NCBI GenBank assembly: GCA_022649055.1
Contig: JALCNL010000022.1
Coordinates: 1-33,318 of the forward strand
Source of the DNA: Megasphaera sp.
GTDB lineage: Bacteria; Bacillota; Negativicutes; Veillonellales; Megasphaeraceae
Length of the DNA: 33,318 nucleotides
Reading direction: 5' to 3'
Shown: piece after piece, positions 7,256-15,296 of the stretch
Layout: every line of letters starts with the position of its first letter
Numbering within the stretch: the stretch's first letter is position 1
Notes under the pieces: model-generated
Told to the model about the DNA's origin: nothing
Seen by the model: only the letters and a program-made list of their open reading frames with translations
The model's database searches: none
Position numbers and translations under genes: made by a program

Positions 7256-7263
7256 ACCATAAT

Positions 7264-7887
7264 TTATTTATTATGGACCACTTTATTCAAAACCAGTACC
7301 ACGGGAACCGTAATGACAGCTGATACAACGGCTTCTGGAATACCGTTAAACGTACAAATACCAAGAATAATGTTAACTACATTATCCAAAGGAATATCAC
7401 GAGCCGCTGCAAAATCTTTTGCGTAAATTACATAGATACCACCCATAACCCCGATGGTATTAATCATTGATCCTGCCAATGCTGCAAGTGCCATACTTAC
7501 AGATTGCTTAGTAATGATTCTACTCAAAAAATGATATATATAATAGGCGCCAATGCCAATTAAAACCCGAGGCAAAATAGAAATAACAGGATTTAAAAAA
7601 GCGAAAGACAAAATTACAGGAGAGGTAATGGCTTGAAAAATACTAAAACAACCAAACATAAACCCTACCATGGCGCCTACCCTTGGACCTGCGACTAACG
7701 CTCCTATAATCACGGGTACATGTAAAATTGTTGCTTTCATCATTGGCAGCGGAACAAAACCATATCCGGTAAGCCCCAGCAACATCGTAATACCGGAAAG
7801 CATTCCCACAATAGTTAATTCTCTTGTCGTAAATAAAGGACGTCTTACAGGCGCCGCCGTAGATTTCATACCTAGTTCTTTTTGCAT
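7264..7887 (-). CDS. ECF transporter S component, PanT-like
   Basis: 207 aa, an integral membrane substrate-binding subunit of an energy-coupling-factor vitamin transporter. After a 25-residue cytosolic lead there are about six hydrophobic segments. The stretches GYGFVPLPMMKATILHVPVIIGALVAG and SFAFLNPVISILPRVLIGI resemble the COG4684 group, which includes pantothenate S components. The substrate is therefore probably a vitamin such as pantothenate, but this is not certain. It would share EcfA/EcfT modules encoded elsewhere, as no energising module is nearby. The start at 7887 has GGAGGAA 9 nt upstream; a longer start at 7914 lacks one. It is preceded by a structured leader and consensus-like promoter. 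Confidence 0.82.
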   Translation of the reverse strand: MQKELGMKSTAAPVRRPLFTTRELTIVGMLSGITMLLGLTGYGFVPLPMMKATILHVPVIIGALVAGPRVGAMVGFMFGCFSIFQAITSPVILSFAFLNPVISILPRVLIGIGAYYIYHFLSRIITKQSVSMALAALAGSMINTIGVMGGIYVIYAKDFAAARDIPLDNVVNIILGICTFNGIPEAVVSAVITVPVVLVLNKVVHNK

Positions 7888-8022
7888 ATTCGATTCCTCC
7901 GTTCTTGTTCTCAACGAGATACAAGTCGCTAATTATTAATGCATGCCATCACAGTTATAATTTAGTCCGGTTCCCATGATACCGACTGAATCATGTATTT
8001 AACTGTAATCATTTTTGCACTA
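7888..8022 (-). ncRNA. Structured 5' leader of ECF S-component gene, riboswitch candidate
   Basis: About 135 nt between the predicted start and the gene. Stem 1 pairs ATTACAGTTA with TAACTGTGAT (10 bp, one G-U) and encloses stem 2 (AGTCGGT with ACCGGACT, one bulge). A third hairpin, CTTGT-A-TCTC/GAGA-ACAAG (7904-7925), lies immediately before the ribosome-binding site. ECF vitamin transporters are often riboswitch-controlled. I cannot match this to the TPP, FMN, THF, cobalamin or preQ1 consensus from memory. Confidence 0.45.
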
Positions 8023-8027
8023 TGCGT

Positions 8028-8056
8028 AGTATAGCACACAAAATAGAGCTTGCCAA
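8028..8056 (-). promoter_or_regulatory. Promoter of the ECF S-component gene
   Basis: TTGGCA (8051-8056), 17-nt spacer, TATACT (8028-8033). It lies between the rpmA terminator and the structured leader. Confidence 0.75.
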
Positions 8057-8103
8057 TAGTATGAGATAAAATTTGTGAAAAAAAACACAAAGGTAGTATA
8101 ACA

Positions 8104-8134
8104 AAACCCCCGCAATAATAAACTGCAGGGGTTT
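8104..8134 (-). terminator. Intrinsic terminator of the rplU-prp-rpmA operon
   Basis: Minus strand AAACCCCTGC...GCGGGGGTTT with an 11-nt loop and a T-rich tail, 9 nt after the rpmA stop. Confidence 0.9.
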
Positions 8135-8143
8135 ATATTCTAC

Positions 8144-8428
8144 TTAAGCTTCAACCGGATATACACTTACCTTACGATTAACCTTACCGGCACGTTCAAA
8201 TGCAACCTTGCCAGCTGCCGTAGCAAATAACGTATCATCCTTACCAATACCTACGTTAGTACCCGGATGGAAATGAGTCCCGCGCTGGCGTACGATAATG
8301 TTGCCGGCTTTTACAGTAGAACCGTCATGACATTTAACACCAAGACGCTTAGATTCACTATCACGGCCGTTATGTGTACTGCCCTGTCCCTTTTTATGAG
8401 CGAAGAGCTGTAAATCAAATTTAAACAT
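8144..8428 (-). CDS. rpmA: 50S ribosomal protein bL27, with cleaved N-terminal extension
   Basis: 94 aa, a large-subunit protein whose N-terminus reaches the peptidyl-transferase centre. It starts [18 protein letters not shown]. The first nine residues (to LQLF) are the Firmicute-type extension removed by the protease Prp to expose AHKKG, as shown in Staphylococcus aureus; the protease gene is directly upstream. ATG at 8426-8428 follows GGAGGTGG. A GTG three codons earlier lies inside that ribosome-binding site, so it is not the start. Last gene of the rplU-prp-rpmA operon, followed by a strong terminator. Confidence 0.97.
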   Translation of the reverse strand: MFKFDLQLFAHKKGQGSTHNGRDSESKRLGVKCHDGSTVKAGNIIVRQRGTHFHPGTNVGIGKDDTLFATAAGKVAFERAGKVNRKVSVYPVEA

Positions 8429-8445
8429 TGTGTCCACCTCCTGAC

Positions 8446-8754
8446 TTATCTGTTCAGTACGACGTACGAATCATACTGCCGTACAATTTGTTCTAACCCT
8501 AAAACCAAAGTCTTTAAAATAACTCGTGTCTCGTCAGTAACGCAATCCACATGAACATTCAAAAAACCATCAGCTATCTTATAATCAACTGACTCCTGCT
8601 GATACTCCATCAAACCCAGCAGCGCGGTCTGTGTAACAGCTGATATAGCAGCACACACAATATCACTGCCTGACTCACTATAGTCTGCATGGCCCGACAC
8701 AGAAAATCCATTGTTTTCATGCAATTGATCATACTGCAGCGTAATTGAAATCAT
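8446..8754 (-). CDS. prp: Ribosomal-processing cysteine protease Prp
   Basis: 102 aa. It cuts the N-terminal extension of bL27. The catalytic pair is visible: His22 in SGHADYS and Cys34 in DIVCAA, the same positions reported for S. aureus Prp. The start overlaps the rplU stop by one base (TAATG), implying translational coupling. The gene sits between rplU and rpmA, next to its substrate. The match of an intact protease with an intact LQLF-AHKKG site shows that the processing system is functional in principle. Confidence 0.95.
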   Translation of the reverse strand: MISITLQYDQLHENNGFSVSGHADYSESGSDIVCAAISAVTQTALLGLMEYQQESVDYKIADGFLNVHVDCVTDETRVILKTLVLGLEQIVRQYDSYVVLNR

Positions 8755-9065
8755 TATGCTTCAATCTTTTCAATAACGACTTTTGTAAACGGCTGACGAT
8801 GGCCTTGACGACGACGATAATTAGATTTTGCTCTGTATTTAAATACCAAAATTTTCTTTTCTTTGCCGTGTTCTAAAACTTTAGCTGTTACTTTCGCACC
8901 TTGAACGACAGGAGAACCAATCTTCACATCTCCATCGTTGACAACTGCCAAAACTTCATCAAAAATAACTTCTGATTCGGCGGGAACAGCCAATTTTTCG
9001 ATAAAAATTTTATCGCCTTCAGCAACACGATACTGTTTACCCCCGGTTTTAATAATAGCGTACAT
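8754..9065 (-). CDS. rplU: 50S ribosomal protein bL21
   Basis: 103 aa, the usual length. [18 protein letters not shown] at the start and [17 protein letters not shown] near the end are signature L21 stretches binding 23S rRNA. First gene of the rplU-prp-rpmA operon. It has a strong promoter at 9171-9199 and a roughly 100-nt structured leader, so expression is probably matched to ribosome synthesis. The ribosome-binding site is GAGGAGGTG. Confidence 0.98.
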   Translation of the reverse strand: MYAIIKTGGKQYRVAEGDKIFIEKLAVPAESEVIFDEVLAVVNDGDVKIGSPVVQGAKVTAKVLEHGKEKKILVFKYRAKSNYRRRQGHRQPFTKVVIEKIEA

Positions 9066-9071
9066 AGTGAC

Positions 9072-9165
9072 ACCTCCTCATCAATATACTCGCTGAATAC
9101 GGCGCCTTACGGACTTATCAGCCTCTTCATGCGGCTTACCACAGCCACTGTGCTATGCTATGACC
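9072..9165 (-). ncRNA. Structured leader of rplU (L21-leader-like)
   Basis: Between the promoter and rplU the RNA can form CACAG-TGG-CTGTG, a GGCT/AGCC hairpin, and a GTAAGGCGCCGTA palindrome. Firmicute rplU operons commonly have an L21 leader thought to mediate autoregulation. Position and structure fit, but I cannot confirm family membership without a covariance search. Confidence 0.45.
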
Positions 9166-9170
9166 TATTC

Positions 9171-9199
9171 ATTTTACCTTAGTAATAAAGAATTGTCAA
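9171..9199 (-). promoter_or_regulatory. Promoter of rplU-prp-rpmA
   Basis: TTGACA (9194-9199), 17-nt spacer, TAAAAT (9171-9176). Near-consensus, placed just beyond the amidase stop codon. Confidence 0.85.
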
Positions 9200-9210
9200 T
9201 ATAAACCGTA

Positions 9211-10353
9211 TCATTTGCCAGAATTTTGAAAATAATCTGACAATCCTTGGCAGATGCTTTCAGCAAAATTTTGTTGCTGGGCTTCTGTGTTTAATGTTTT
9301 TTCTTCATTGGGATTGGAAATAAAACCCAATTCCACCAATGTCGCCGGCATATTCGTATGCAGCAGCACATAGAAATTTGCAGTTTGTACACCACGATCC
9401 GGAAATGCCGTGGCGTTCATGTTTTCTTTATGAATATATTTTGCCAATCCTAAATCATACGGCGTTTTATTATTATAATACGCCGTTACACCTCCGACAT
9501 CAGGAGTGGAATACGAATCAATGTGAATACATACAAACGCATCAGCACCAGCCGCATTTGCTACATCACAACGAGCCTGTAGTTCTTCTACTGCCCCGTC
9601 ATTAGGTGCATATACATCAACGTCTGTCGTACGTGTCATAATTACCTTTGCCCCTGCCTGTTCTAAAAGCTTTTTCAGACGCATAGAGATTGCCAGTGTA
9701 ATATCTTTTTCTTTTGAAAAAGCGCCTAAAGCTCCGGAATCACTGCCGCCATGCCCGGGATCAATGCAAATAATCTTATTCTTTAAGCCAGAGGTTAAAC
9801 TATATGAATTATTCAAATTATATGCGGGAACCGCGTATGCCGTCACGTTTTGATTATCAGCCGCACTGTTTTCTTGGTATTGTTGTTTAGATTGCCACTG
9901 TCTCCATTGTTTTACGGTTCCAGACTTATCATTTATATCAATGACAATACGGTTCGGTCGACCATTTTTATAGTCACTGCTTAAAGAAAAAATTTTAATA
10001 TCGTTTTTGTTTAAAACCTGAGGCACACGAATATTGATATCCGTAGCATACATATGTTGTGCCAACGAAATCTGTGATATAACATTTTTATCCCCCGCAT
10101 AGGTGCGAGCTACTCCATCAGCAATCTGCGTATTAGGCAATGAAATAGTAATATATTTTCCTGTATTATCCAATACAGCTTTAGGCTTTACTGTATTTGT
10201 CACTTCCAGCACGGTTCTGACAAAAGGAACTTCTGCATCATTTCGGGTAACAACCTTGACATTCGTTATTGTACTATTCGCAGCATGCACCGGAAATAAC
10301 GGGCAAATGCACATAATGGCCAAAATCGGAATTAATAATAGTTTTTTAAACAA
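9211..10353 (-). CDS. N-acetylmuramoyl-L-alanine amidase with AMIN domain
   Basis: 380 aa exported zinc hydrolase that cuts the amide bond between N-acetylmuramic acid and the stem peptide of peptidoglycan. Signal peptide at residues 1-24 (ends PVHAA). The AMIN targeting domain spans about 28-135 and a Gln/Asn-rich linker about 140-195. The Amidase_3 domain spans about 195-375, with zinc/catalytic motifs IDPGHGG, CIHIDS and LVELGF. AMIN domains direct such amidases to the division site or envelope in diderms. The start codon is TTG (10351-10353) behind AAGGAGAAG; no in-frame ATG fits better. An extended -10 (TGGTATAAT, 10390-10398) may give it its own promoter, separate from the genes upstream. 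Confidence 0.93.
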   Translation of the reverse strand: MFKKLLLIPILAIMCICPLFPVHAANSTITNVKVVTRNDAEVPFVRTVLEVTNTVKPKAVLDNTGKYITISLPNTQIADGVARTYAGDKNVISQISLAQHMYATDINIRVPQVLNKNDIKIFSLSSDYKNGRPNRIVIDINDKSGTVKQWRQWQSKQQYQENSAADNQNVTAYAVPAYNLNNSYSLTSGLKNKIICIDPGHGGSDSGALGAFSKEKDITLAISMRLKKLLEQAGAKVIMTRTTDVDVYAPNDGAVEELQARCDVANAAGADAFVCIHIDSYSTPDVGGVTAYYNNKTPYDLGLAKYIHKENMNATAFPDRGVQTANFYVLLHTNMPATLVELGFISNPNEEKTLNTEAQQQNFAESICQGLSDYFQNSGK

Positions 10354-10389
10354 TGGTATCTTCTCCTTTTTGGGTTTCTTAGCTTTTAT

Positions 10390-10398
10390 ATTATACCA
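10390..10398 (-). promoter_or_regulatory. Extended -10 element before the amidase gene
   Basis: TGGTATAAT on the minus strand, about 37 nt upstream of the TTG start. The -35 (TTCATT at 17 nt) is poor, as is common with extended -10 promoters. Confidence 0.5.
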
Positions 10399-10452
10399 TG
10401 TTTTTCTTCATTAATGAAATATAGAATGCCCTGTTAAGAAAGTATTTCGTAT

Positions 10453-10662
10453 TTATACTTGCCTATGTAATAATTTAATTTCTTCCTGCATTTTTTTTTC
10501 TGCTTCTTTATTTCTTATAATTTCTAGCGTATATGCCATACCTTCATCCGCTCCTTGCGGAAGACAGTCTAATGGAATACGGATTTCATGTTCCGCCGCA
10601 TCATCAACGATAATATATGCATCCTGTTCCGTGATCCTGTCTATACTGCCAATGAATTTCAT
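10453..10662 (-). CDS. DUF3006 family protein
   Basis: 69 aa. MKFIGSIDRITEQDAYIIVDD and the pattern of short beta-strands with an acidic patch and a charged C-terminal helix (EAEKKMQEEIKLL) fit DUF3006, a small domain regularly encoded beside ComEC-like metallo-beta-lactamase-fold proteins, as here. Function is unknown. The ATG at 10660-10662 has AAGGAG upstream. The start lies 1 nt beyond the upstream gene stop, so translation is coupled. A longer in-frame start at 10716 would overlap that gene and lacks a ribosome-binding site. Confidence 0.8.
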   Translation of the reverse strand: MKFIGSIDRITEQDAYIIVDDAAEHEIRIPLDCLPQGADEGMAYTLEIIRNKEAEKKMQEEIKLLHRQV

Positions 10663-10663
10663 A

Positions 10664-11581
10664 TCAATGCTCCTTTTCTGCATTAAATTTGACGCCATCA
10701 CTGTATATGGTAACAATACCGTCCCGATCTATACGAAAAATTTGTACAGATTCTTTTTTTAATATCTGTAATGTTTCTGTATGAGGAAAATTATATCGAT
10801 TGCCGGCACCACAGGAAATAATGGCTGCCATAGGACGAACAGTCTTGATAAAAGTGACAGAAGATGAAGTTTTGCTGCCATGATGTCCTACTTTCAGCAC
10901 ATCGGATTTTAAATGGCTTCCGTAATCAGCAAGAAGACGTTTTTCAGCTTCTTTTTGCGCATCTCCCATAAAAAGCATAGAAAAATTTTTATATGTTAAA
11001 CGGCATACGATGGAATTATCATTAGCAGCTCCGTTTCTTGTTTCATTTTCTGTGTTTTCCGTTGAAATAAGAGTATTCCTCGGAGATAGTACTTCAAATC
11101 GAATACCCTCTCCTAATACCACAATGTCTCCTTTACGTAAAACGCTGCGTGAAATATTATATTCCTTTATATGTTTTAAGTAATTGCGATACATGGCATT
11201 ATTCGAACTGACTCCGTTATCATAAATTTGATGAATTTTAAAATTTTTAAACAGCGCGGACATACCGCCTAAATGATCACCATGAGGATGTGTAATAATA
11301 ATAGACTCAATTTCCTTCACGCGCCGTTCCTGCAGCTGTTTGATTAAAGATGCACGGCTGTCGACATCACCGGTATCAATCATCATATTTTTTCCGCGAT
11401 ATTGTATAAGTGCCGCATCCGCCTGCCCTACATGTAAAACAGAAATACAAACCGTATCACCTGCTGTATCGAATGAAGAGCCTCCGGGATGTACCCGACC
11501 GCATCCTGCAATTACTATAACCGCCAATATAAGACACATTTCTAAAAAAAACATTAGAAACTTCCGGTGCGGACAACCCAT
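10664..11581 (-). CDS. ComEC-like metallo-beta-lactamase-fold lipoprotein
   Basis: 305 aa. The N-terminal hydrophobic segment ends in a lipobox (VIAGC, about residues 23-27), so it is predicted to be membrane-anchored on the outer face. The rest is a metallo-beta-lactamase hydrolase resembling the C-terminal domain of ComEC: metal motif THPHGDHLGG, then MFMGDAQKEAE and LKVGHHGS. ComEC itself takes up DNA and its hydrolase domain degrades the non-transported strand. Here the channel domain is missing, so a stand-alone nuclease or other phosphodiesterase is likely. It overlaps the upstream nnr stop by one base (TAATG) and is followed by its usual DUF3006 partner. Confidence 0.86.
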   Translation of the reverse strand: MGCPHRKFLMFFLEMCLILAVIVIAGCGRVHPGGSSFDTAGDTVCISVLHVGQADAALIQYRGKNMMIDTGDVDSRASLIKQLQERRVKEIESIIITHPHGDHLGGMSALFKNFKIHQIYDNGVSSNNAMYRNYLKHIKEYNISRSVLRKGDIVVLGEGIRFEVLSPRNTLISTENTENETRNGAANDNSIVCRLTYKNFSMLFMGDAQKEAEKRLLADYGSHLKSDVLKVGHHGSKTSSSVTFIKTVRPMAAIISCGAGNRYNFPHTETLQILKKESVQIFRIDRDGIVTIYSDGVKFNAEKEH

Positions 11582-13245
11582 TATACAGATTCCATTGTTC
11601 CAAACAAGTTTCTATCTTTTAGTGCGGTATTTCCAGCCATTTCTAATTCTTTTATGACATGTGGTACCGCATCAGCTACTTCGCAGGGAGAATATCCATA
11701 CGGTCCATATGTATTATAACAATAATCGCCGGCAGCCCCATGTATAAAAACACCGGAACAAGCCGCTGCACACAAATCCGGCATTCCATCATGTGCCGCA
11801 AAAGCGGCAATCATACCAGTCAAAATATCACCCATACCGCCTGCAGCCATTCCTGCATTCCCTGTCGGATTTACATATGCCGTCTGCGCATCAGATGAAA
11901 CAATAACTGTCGGCGCACCTTTTAACACAAGTGTCACGTTCCATTCGTATACAAAATGTTTAGCTGCTTCAATAACATCTTTTTTTACCTCTGCAATAGA
12001 AACACCGCTTAACCGGCTGAATTCAGCAAGATGAGGCGTCATAATAATACGATGCCCATATGTTGAAATAAATTTTTTTTCCGAATGAATAAGATTTAAC
12101 GCATCCGCATCAATAATAATAGGACACGTTGTATTTCTGATAACTTCTTGTATAAACGTTTTAGTTTTCAAGTTTTTCCCCATCCCAGGACCCATGGCGA
12201 TTACTGTCCATTTTTTAGCTTCTTCTAGAATCTGGAGTGCGTCATTTTCTGAAAACTCGCTGCCACTGCCAACACCTCTGACCATAATCTCCGGCAATTT
12301 TCCGATGCAATAAGGCGCTGTTTGTTCAGGTACCCGAAGAAATATTTTTCCTGCACCTGCCCGCATGGCTCCGCGGCACGTCATGAGAGGTGCGCCTATC
12401 ATATCCCGACTGCCGCTGACAACAGCAATCGTTCCATGCATTCCCTTATGACTATCCAGCGCCCGGGGAGAAAGAATATGTCCGATATCCGCTGTTTCCA
12501 GAAGATATGCCGCATTCTGTTCTCGATTTCGTAATAAAGAAACAGGCATCCCAATAGGATCCCATACAATAGAACCACAGCATTTTTTTCCAGGATAAAA
12601 CTGCATTCCTTTCTTTAATGCGCCAAAAGTCACCGTCATATCGGCATATATGGGTTCTCCGGCATTTTCTTCACCATTGCCGCTTATTTCTCCCGTGTCA
12701 GTATTAACACCCGTGGGAATATCAACAGAAATAACCTTAATTTTTCCATTCTTTGCCGCGTCATTAATACAGCGCACAAAAAATGCCGTCGGATTATGCA
12801 ATTGTCCATGAAATCCGGTTCCCACCATAGCGTCAACTATGATATCCGCCTCTTTCAGACGCTGATGCAGCCGTTGGCTGTCATCACTTTCTTCTGTATA
12901 ATTTTCTATCACACAAGGGCCTTCATCTGCCATGGCATATAACGTCTGCAAATGATGATTTGCTTCCGTGCTATACGACGCTTCATTGCCTAAAACATAT
13001 ACAAAAACATGTGCTCCTTCAGCCAGTATATGACGGGCAATGACAAACCCATCGCCTCCGTTATTTCCTTTTCCGCAAAAAACGATAACCATTTTGTTAT
13101 GCCAGCTGATAATCAGATTTTTCGCTTTTTCCACAACAGCATGGCCGGCGTTTTCCATTAAAACCACAGGTGCAATTTTATATTTCCCATACATTGCGGT
13201 CTGATCCATATGGTGCATTTGGTCTGCTGTACATAATTTTTTCAT
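11581..13245 (-). CDS. nnr: Bifunctional NAD(P)HX epimerase / ADP-dependent dehydratase
   Basis: 554 aa cytoplasmic metabolite-repair enzyme. It converts damaged hydrated NAD(P)H back to NAD(P)H. The N-terminal YjeF_N epimerase domain (about 1-225) shows FCGKGNNGGDGFVIAR and DAMVGTGFHG. The C-terminal ribokinase-like dehydratase domain (about 245-540) shows SHKGMHGTIAVVSGS, VLKGAPTVI and NAGMAAGGMGDILTGMIA. Length and order match the fused bacterial form. The ribosome-binding site is CAGGAGG. It lies 21 nt behind acpS, a very common bacterial neighbour. Confidence 0.95.
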   Translation of the reverse strand: MKKLCTADQMHHMDQTAMYGKYKIAPVVLMENAGHAVVEKAKNLIISWHNKMVIVFCGKGNNGGDGFVIARHILAEGAHVFVYVLGNEASYSTEANHHLQTLYAMADEGPCVIENYTEESDDSQRLHQRLKEADIIVDAMVGTGFHGQLHNPTAFFVRCINDAAKNGKIKVISVDIPTGVNTDTGEISGNGEENAGEPIYADMTVTFGALKKGMQFYPGKKCCGSIVWDPIGMPVSLLRNREQNAAYLLETADIGHILSPRALDSHKGMHGTIAVVSGSRDMIGAPLMTCRGAMRAGAGKIFLRVPEQTAPYCIGKLPEIMVRGVGSGSEFSENDALQILEEAKKWTVIAMGPGMGKNLKTKTFIQEVIRNTTCPIIIDADALNLIHSEKKFISTYGHRIIMTPHLAEFSRLSGVSIAEVKKDVIEAAKHFVYEWNVTLVLKGAPTVIVSSDAQTAYVNPTGNAGMAAGGMGDILTGMIAAFAAHDGMPDLCAAACSGVFIHGAAGDYCYNTYGPYGYSPCEVADAVPHVIKELEMAGNTALKDRNLFGTMESV

Positions 13246-13266
13246 ATCAAAACCTCCTGTAATTAA

Positions 13267-13632
13267 TTACTCCCACACAACTTGTGCTATGGCGTATTCA
13301 CCATCATGACTAATAGAAAGCGCCGGCTCATGGTTGGAATAGTCAGCCGCTGTTGCTGCATAATAGCCATATAACTTGAAATAAGGTTTTCCTAAATCTG
13401 TATGGCATATTTCAACATCCGTCCATTTCCCCTGTCGAAATCCAGTACCTAAGGCTTTAAAAAACGCTTCTTTAGCTGCAAACATAGCCGCCAAAGAAGC
13501 ATACCGGGATGAACCGCGGTTTTGGCAATATGCCAGTTCCTGTTGTGTAAATACTTTTTCCAGAGAAGTTCCGCGGCGGACAGCCAATTGTTCCATCCTG
13601 CTTATTTGTATAATATCCACACCTGCATACAT
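13267..13632 (-). CDS. acpS: Holo-[acyl-carrier-protein] synthase
   Basis: 121 aa. It transfers 4'-phosphopantetheine from CoA to apo-ACP. Metal-binding residues are visible in GVDI (Asp near the N-terminus) and AAKEAFFKALGTGF (Glu). The typical LGKPYFKL and LSISHDGEYAIAQVV strands follow. The start ATG at 13630-13632 has AGGAGG upstream; a longer frame start at 13665 would lie within the preceding terminator. That terminator ends only 16 nt before the start, so acpS depends on read-through or a promoter I cannot see. Operon with nnr and probably the genes after it. Confidence 0.94.
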   Translation of the reverse strand: MYAGVDIIQISRMEQLAVRRGTSLEKVFTQQELAYCQNRGSSRYASLAAMFAAKEAFFKALGTGFRQGKWTDVEICHTDLGKPYFKLYGYYAATAADYSNHEPALSISHDGEYAIAQVVWE

Positions 13633-13647
13633 AAATTTTCCTCCTGT

Positions 13648-13688
13648 AAAAAACCGCAATCCCAATGCATATTGAGATTGCGGTTTTT
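13648..13688 (-). terminator. Intrinsic terminator after lysC-hypothetical unit, abutting acpS
   Basis: Minus strand AAAACCGCAATC...GATTGCGGTTTTTT (arms about 13676-13687 and 13650-13661) with a 14-nt loop. It begins at the stop of the 99-aa gene and its T-tract runs to within about 16 nt of the acpS start codon. Confidence 0.85.
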
Positions 13689-13690
13689 AT

Positions 13691-13990
13691 TTACCATTTT
13701 TGCTTTCGGATGCATACAGCAAGTCCTTCTAATATCACTCTAAATGTATTAAAAGATATCGTTAAATCCGGATAAACAGAATTTGCCACTTTATAAGATA
13801 TCGTAACACAACAATTCTGGTAATCATACATTAAACCATGTAAATTGGATTCAAACGTATATTTACTAGGCGGTACATTAAACTGCGGCATCCGTTCTTT
13901 ACGCAGGCCCCGCAGCATCCTGTCTATAAGCGCAGCTTTTGGTACCTCCTGCTTCAACATCTCTTCAACAAAATTATCTAATACAGACAT
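13691..13990 (-). CDS. Uncharacterised 99-aa protein
   Basis: I do not recognise the family. It starts MSVLDNFVEEMLKQEVPKA, followed by a helical basic stretch (IDRMLRGLRKERMP), then alternating strand-like segments (CCVTISYKVANSVYP, LTISFNTFRVILEGL) ending ...IRKQKW. There is no signal peptide or membrane span; it is probably cytoplasmic with an alpha+beta fold. The chosen ATG lies 7 nt past the lysC stop, with TGAGG (the lysC stop region) as its ribosome-binding site; a longer start at 14023 would overlap lysC. Co-transcribed with lysC and ended by a strong terminator. Confidence 0.65.
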   Translation of the reverse strand: MSVLDNFVEEMLKQEVPKAALIDRMLRGLRKERMPQFNVPPSKYTFESNLHGLMYDYQNCCVTISYKVANSVYPDLTISFNTFRVILEGLAVCIRKQKW

Positions 13991-13997
13991 ATGCGCC

Positions 13998-15221
13998 TCA
14001 GTGTTCATCAAAGAAGCGTGCATGGATGGCTTTTACAGCTTTTTCCACATTTTCTTCAGAAATTAAACAGGAAATACTGATTTCTGAAGTGGAGATAATT
14101 TCAATATTAATATCATTTTCTCCCAATACACCGAACACTCCCGCAGCAATTCCGGGATGTCCAGCCATACCGGCACCTACAATGGACACTTTAGCCATTT
14201 TATCGTCAATAAGTACGTTGTCAGCGCCTAATTCCTTGCAGAGATGATCCAGTACTTCTTTAGCTGCAATCAAATCGGAACGGGAAATAGTAAAAGTAAT
14301 GTCTGTTTCCCCCTCATTGGCAACCCGGACACTCTGTACAATCATATCCACATCAATATTTTTATCCGCAAGTTCAGAAAATACTTGATATGCATAACCC
14401 GGTTTATTGGGAATGCCTAATACTGTAACTTTTGCCACATTTTTATCATCGGCTACGCCGCGAATCATATACTGTTTGATTTCCATGGAATATGCCTCCT
14501 GAATCATGGTTCCTTGATGGTCATTAAATGTAGAGCGCACATGAATAGGGACATTAAACCGGCTGCCCATCTCTACTGCCCGTGGCTGCATAACGCCAGC
14601 TCCCAGTCTCGCCATTTCCAACATTTCACCATATGTAATTTCTTGCATTTTAACAGCAGCAGGTACAACACGCGGATCCGAAGAATACACTCCATCTACA
14701 TCTGTATATATTTCACATACATCAGCATTCATAGCGCCTGCAATAGCAACTGCCGTCGTATCCGATCCACCGCGGCCCAACGTTGTAATATCGCCTATAT
14801 CAGTAATTCCTTGGAATCCGGCAACAATAACGATATTGCCGTTGTTCAAAGCATTTAAAATACGCTCTGGCTGTATATCCAGTATACGGCCTTTATTGAA
14901 TGCGCTGCTTGTAGTAATTCCAGCTTGTGCCCCCGTAAAGGATATTGCCTTATGTCCGGCTTCTTGAAAAGCCATCGCCATCAGCGCAATAGAAATTTGT
15001 TCCCCCACAGAAAGAAGCATATCCATTTCGCGTCCTATAGGTTTACTGGTAACTTCATTAGCAAGACTCACTAAATCATCAGTAGTATTCCCCATAGCTG
15101 AAACAACGATGACAATCTTATCATCTGGTTGTTCCCCCTTCAACACACGGTTAACGATAACACGCATTTTGTCAGGTGTCGCTACTGAGCTTCCGCCAAA
15201 TTTTTTCACTATCAATGCCAA
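13998..15221 (-). CDS. lysC: Aspartate kinase (aspartokinase)
   Basis: 407 aa. It phosphorylates L-aspartate, the first step to lysine, diaminopimelate, threonine and methionine. The kinase domain opens with LIVKKFGGSSVATPDKM and contains FQGITDIGDITTLGRGGSDTTAVA and EIYTDVDGVYSSDPR. Two ACT domains (about 265-400) are the feedback-binding part. The start is TTG at 15219-15221 behind GAGGGATTC; the upstream open frame would run back through the rnpB terminator. The leader from the promoter at 15297-15325 is only about 70 nt and is too short for a lysine riboswitch. Confidence 0.95.
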   Translation of the reverse strand: MALIVKKFGGSSVATPDKMRVIVNRVLKGEQPDDKIVIVVSAMGNTTDDLVSLANEVTSKPIGREMDMLLSVGEQISIALMAMAFQEAGHKAISFTGAQAGITTSSAFNKGRILDIQPERILNALNNGNIVIVAGFQGITDIGDITTLGRGGSDTTAVAIAGAMNADVCEIYTDVDGVYSSDPRVVPAAVKMQEITYGEMLEMARLGAGVMQPRAVEMGSRFNVPIHVRSTFNDHQGTMIQEAYSMEIKQYMIRGVADDKNVAKVTVLGIPNKPGYAYQVFSELADKNIDVDMIVQSVRVANEGETDITFTISRSDLIAAKEVLDHLCKELGADNVLIDDKMAKVSIVGAGMAGHPGIAAGVFGVLGENDINIEIISTSEISISCLISEENVEKAVKAIHARFFDEH

Positions 15222-15296
15222 CTTGAATCCCTCACTTTTACACATACCTTCACGTATGCATAATTGATATTTTAGTGCTTTTAACCACTTATTACG

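Noticed and set aside
15222-15296. Lysine riboswitch upstream of lysC
   Set aside because: The leader after the predicted promoter is only about 70 nt and shows none of the lysine-riboswitch core; the region further upstream is the rnpB terminator and rnpB.
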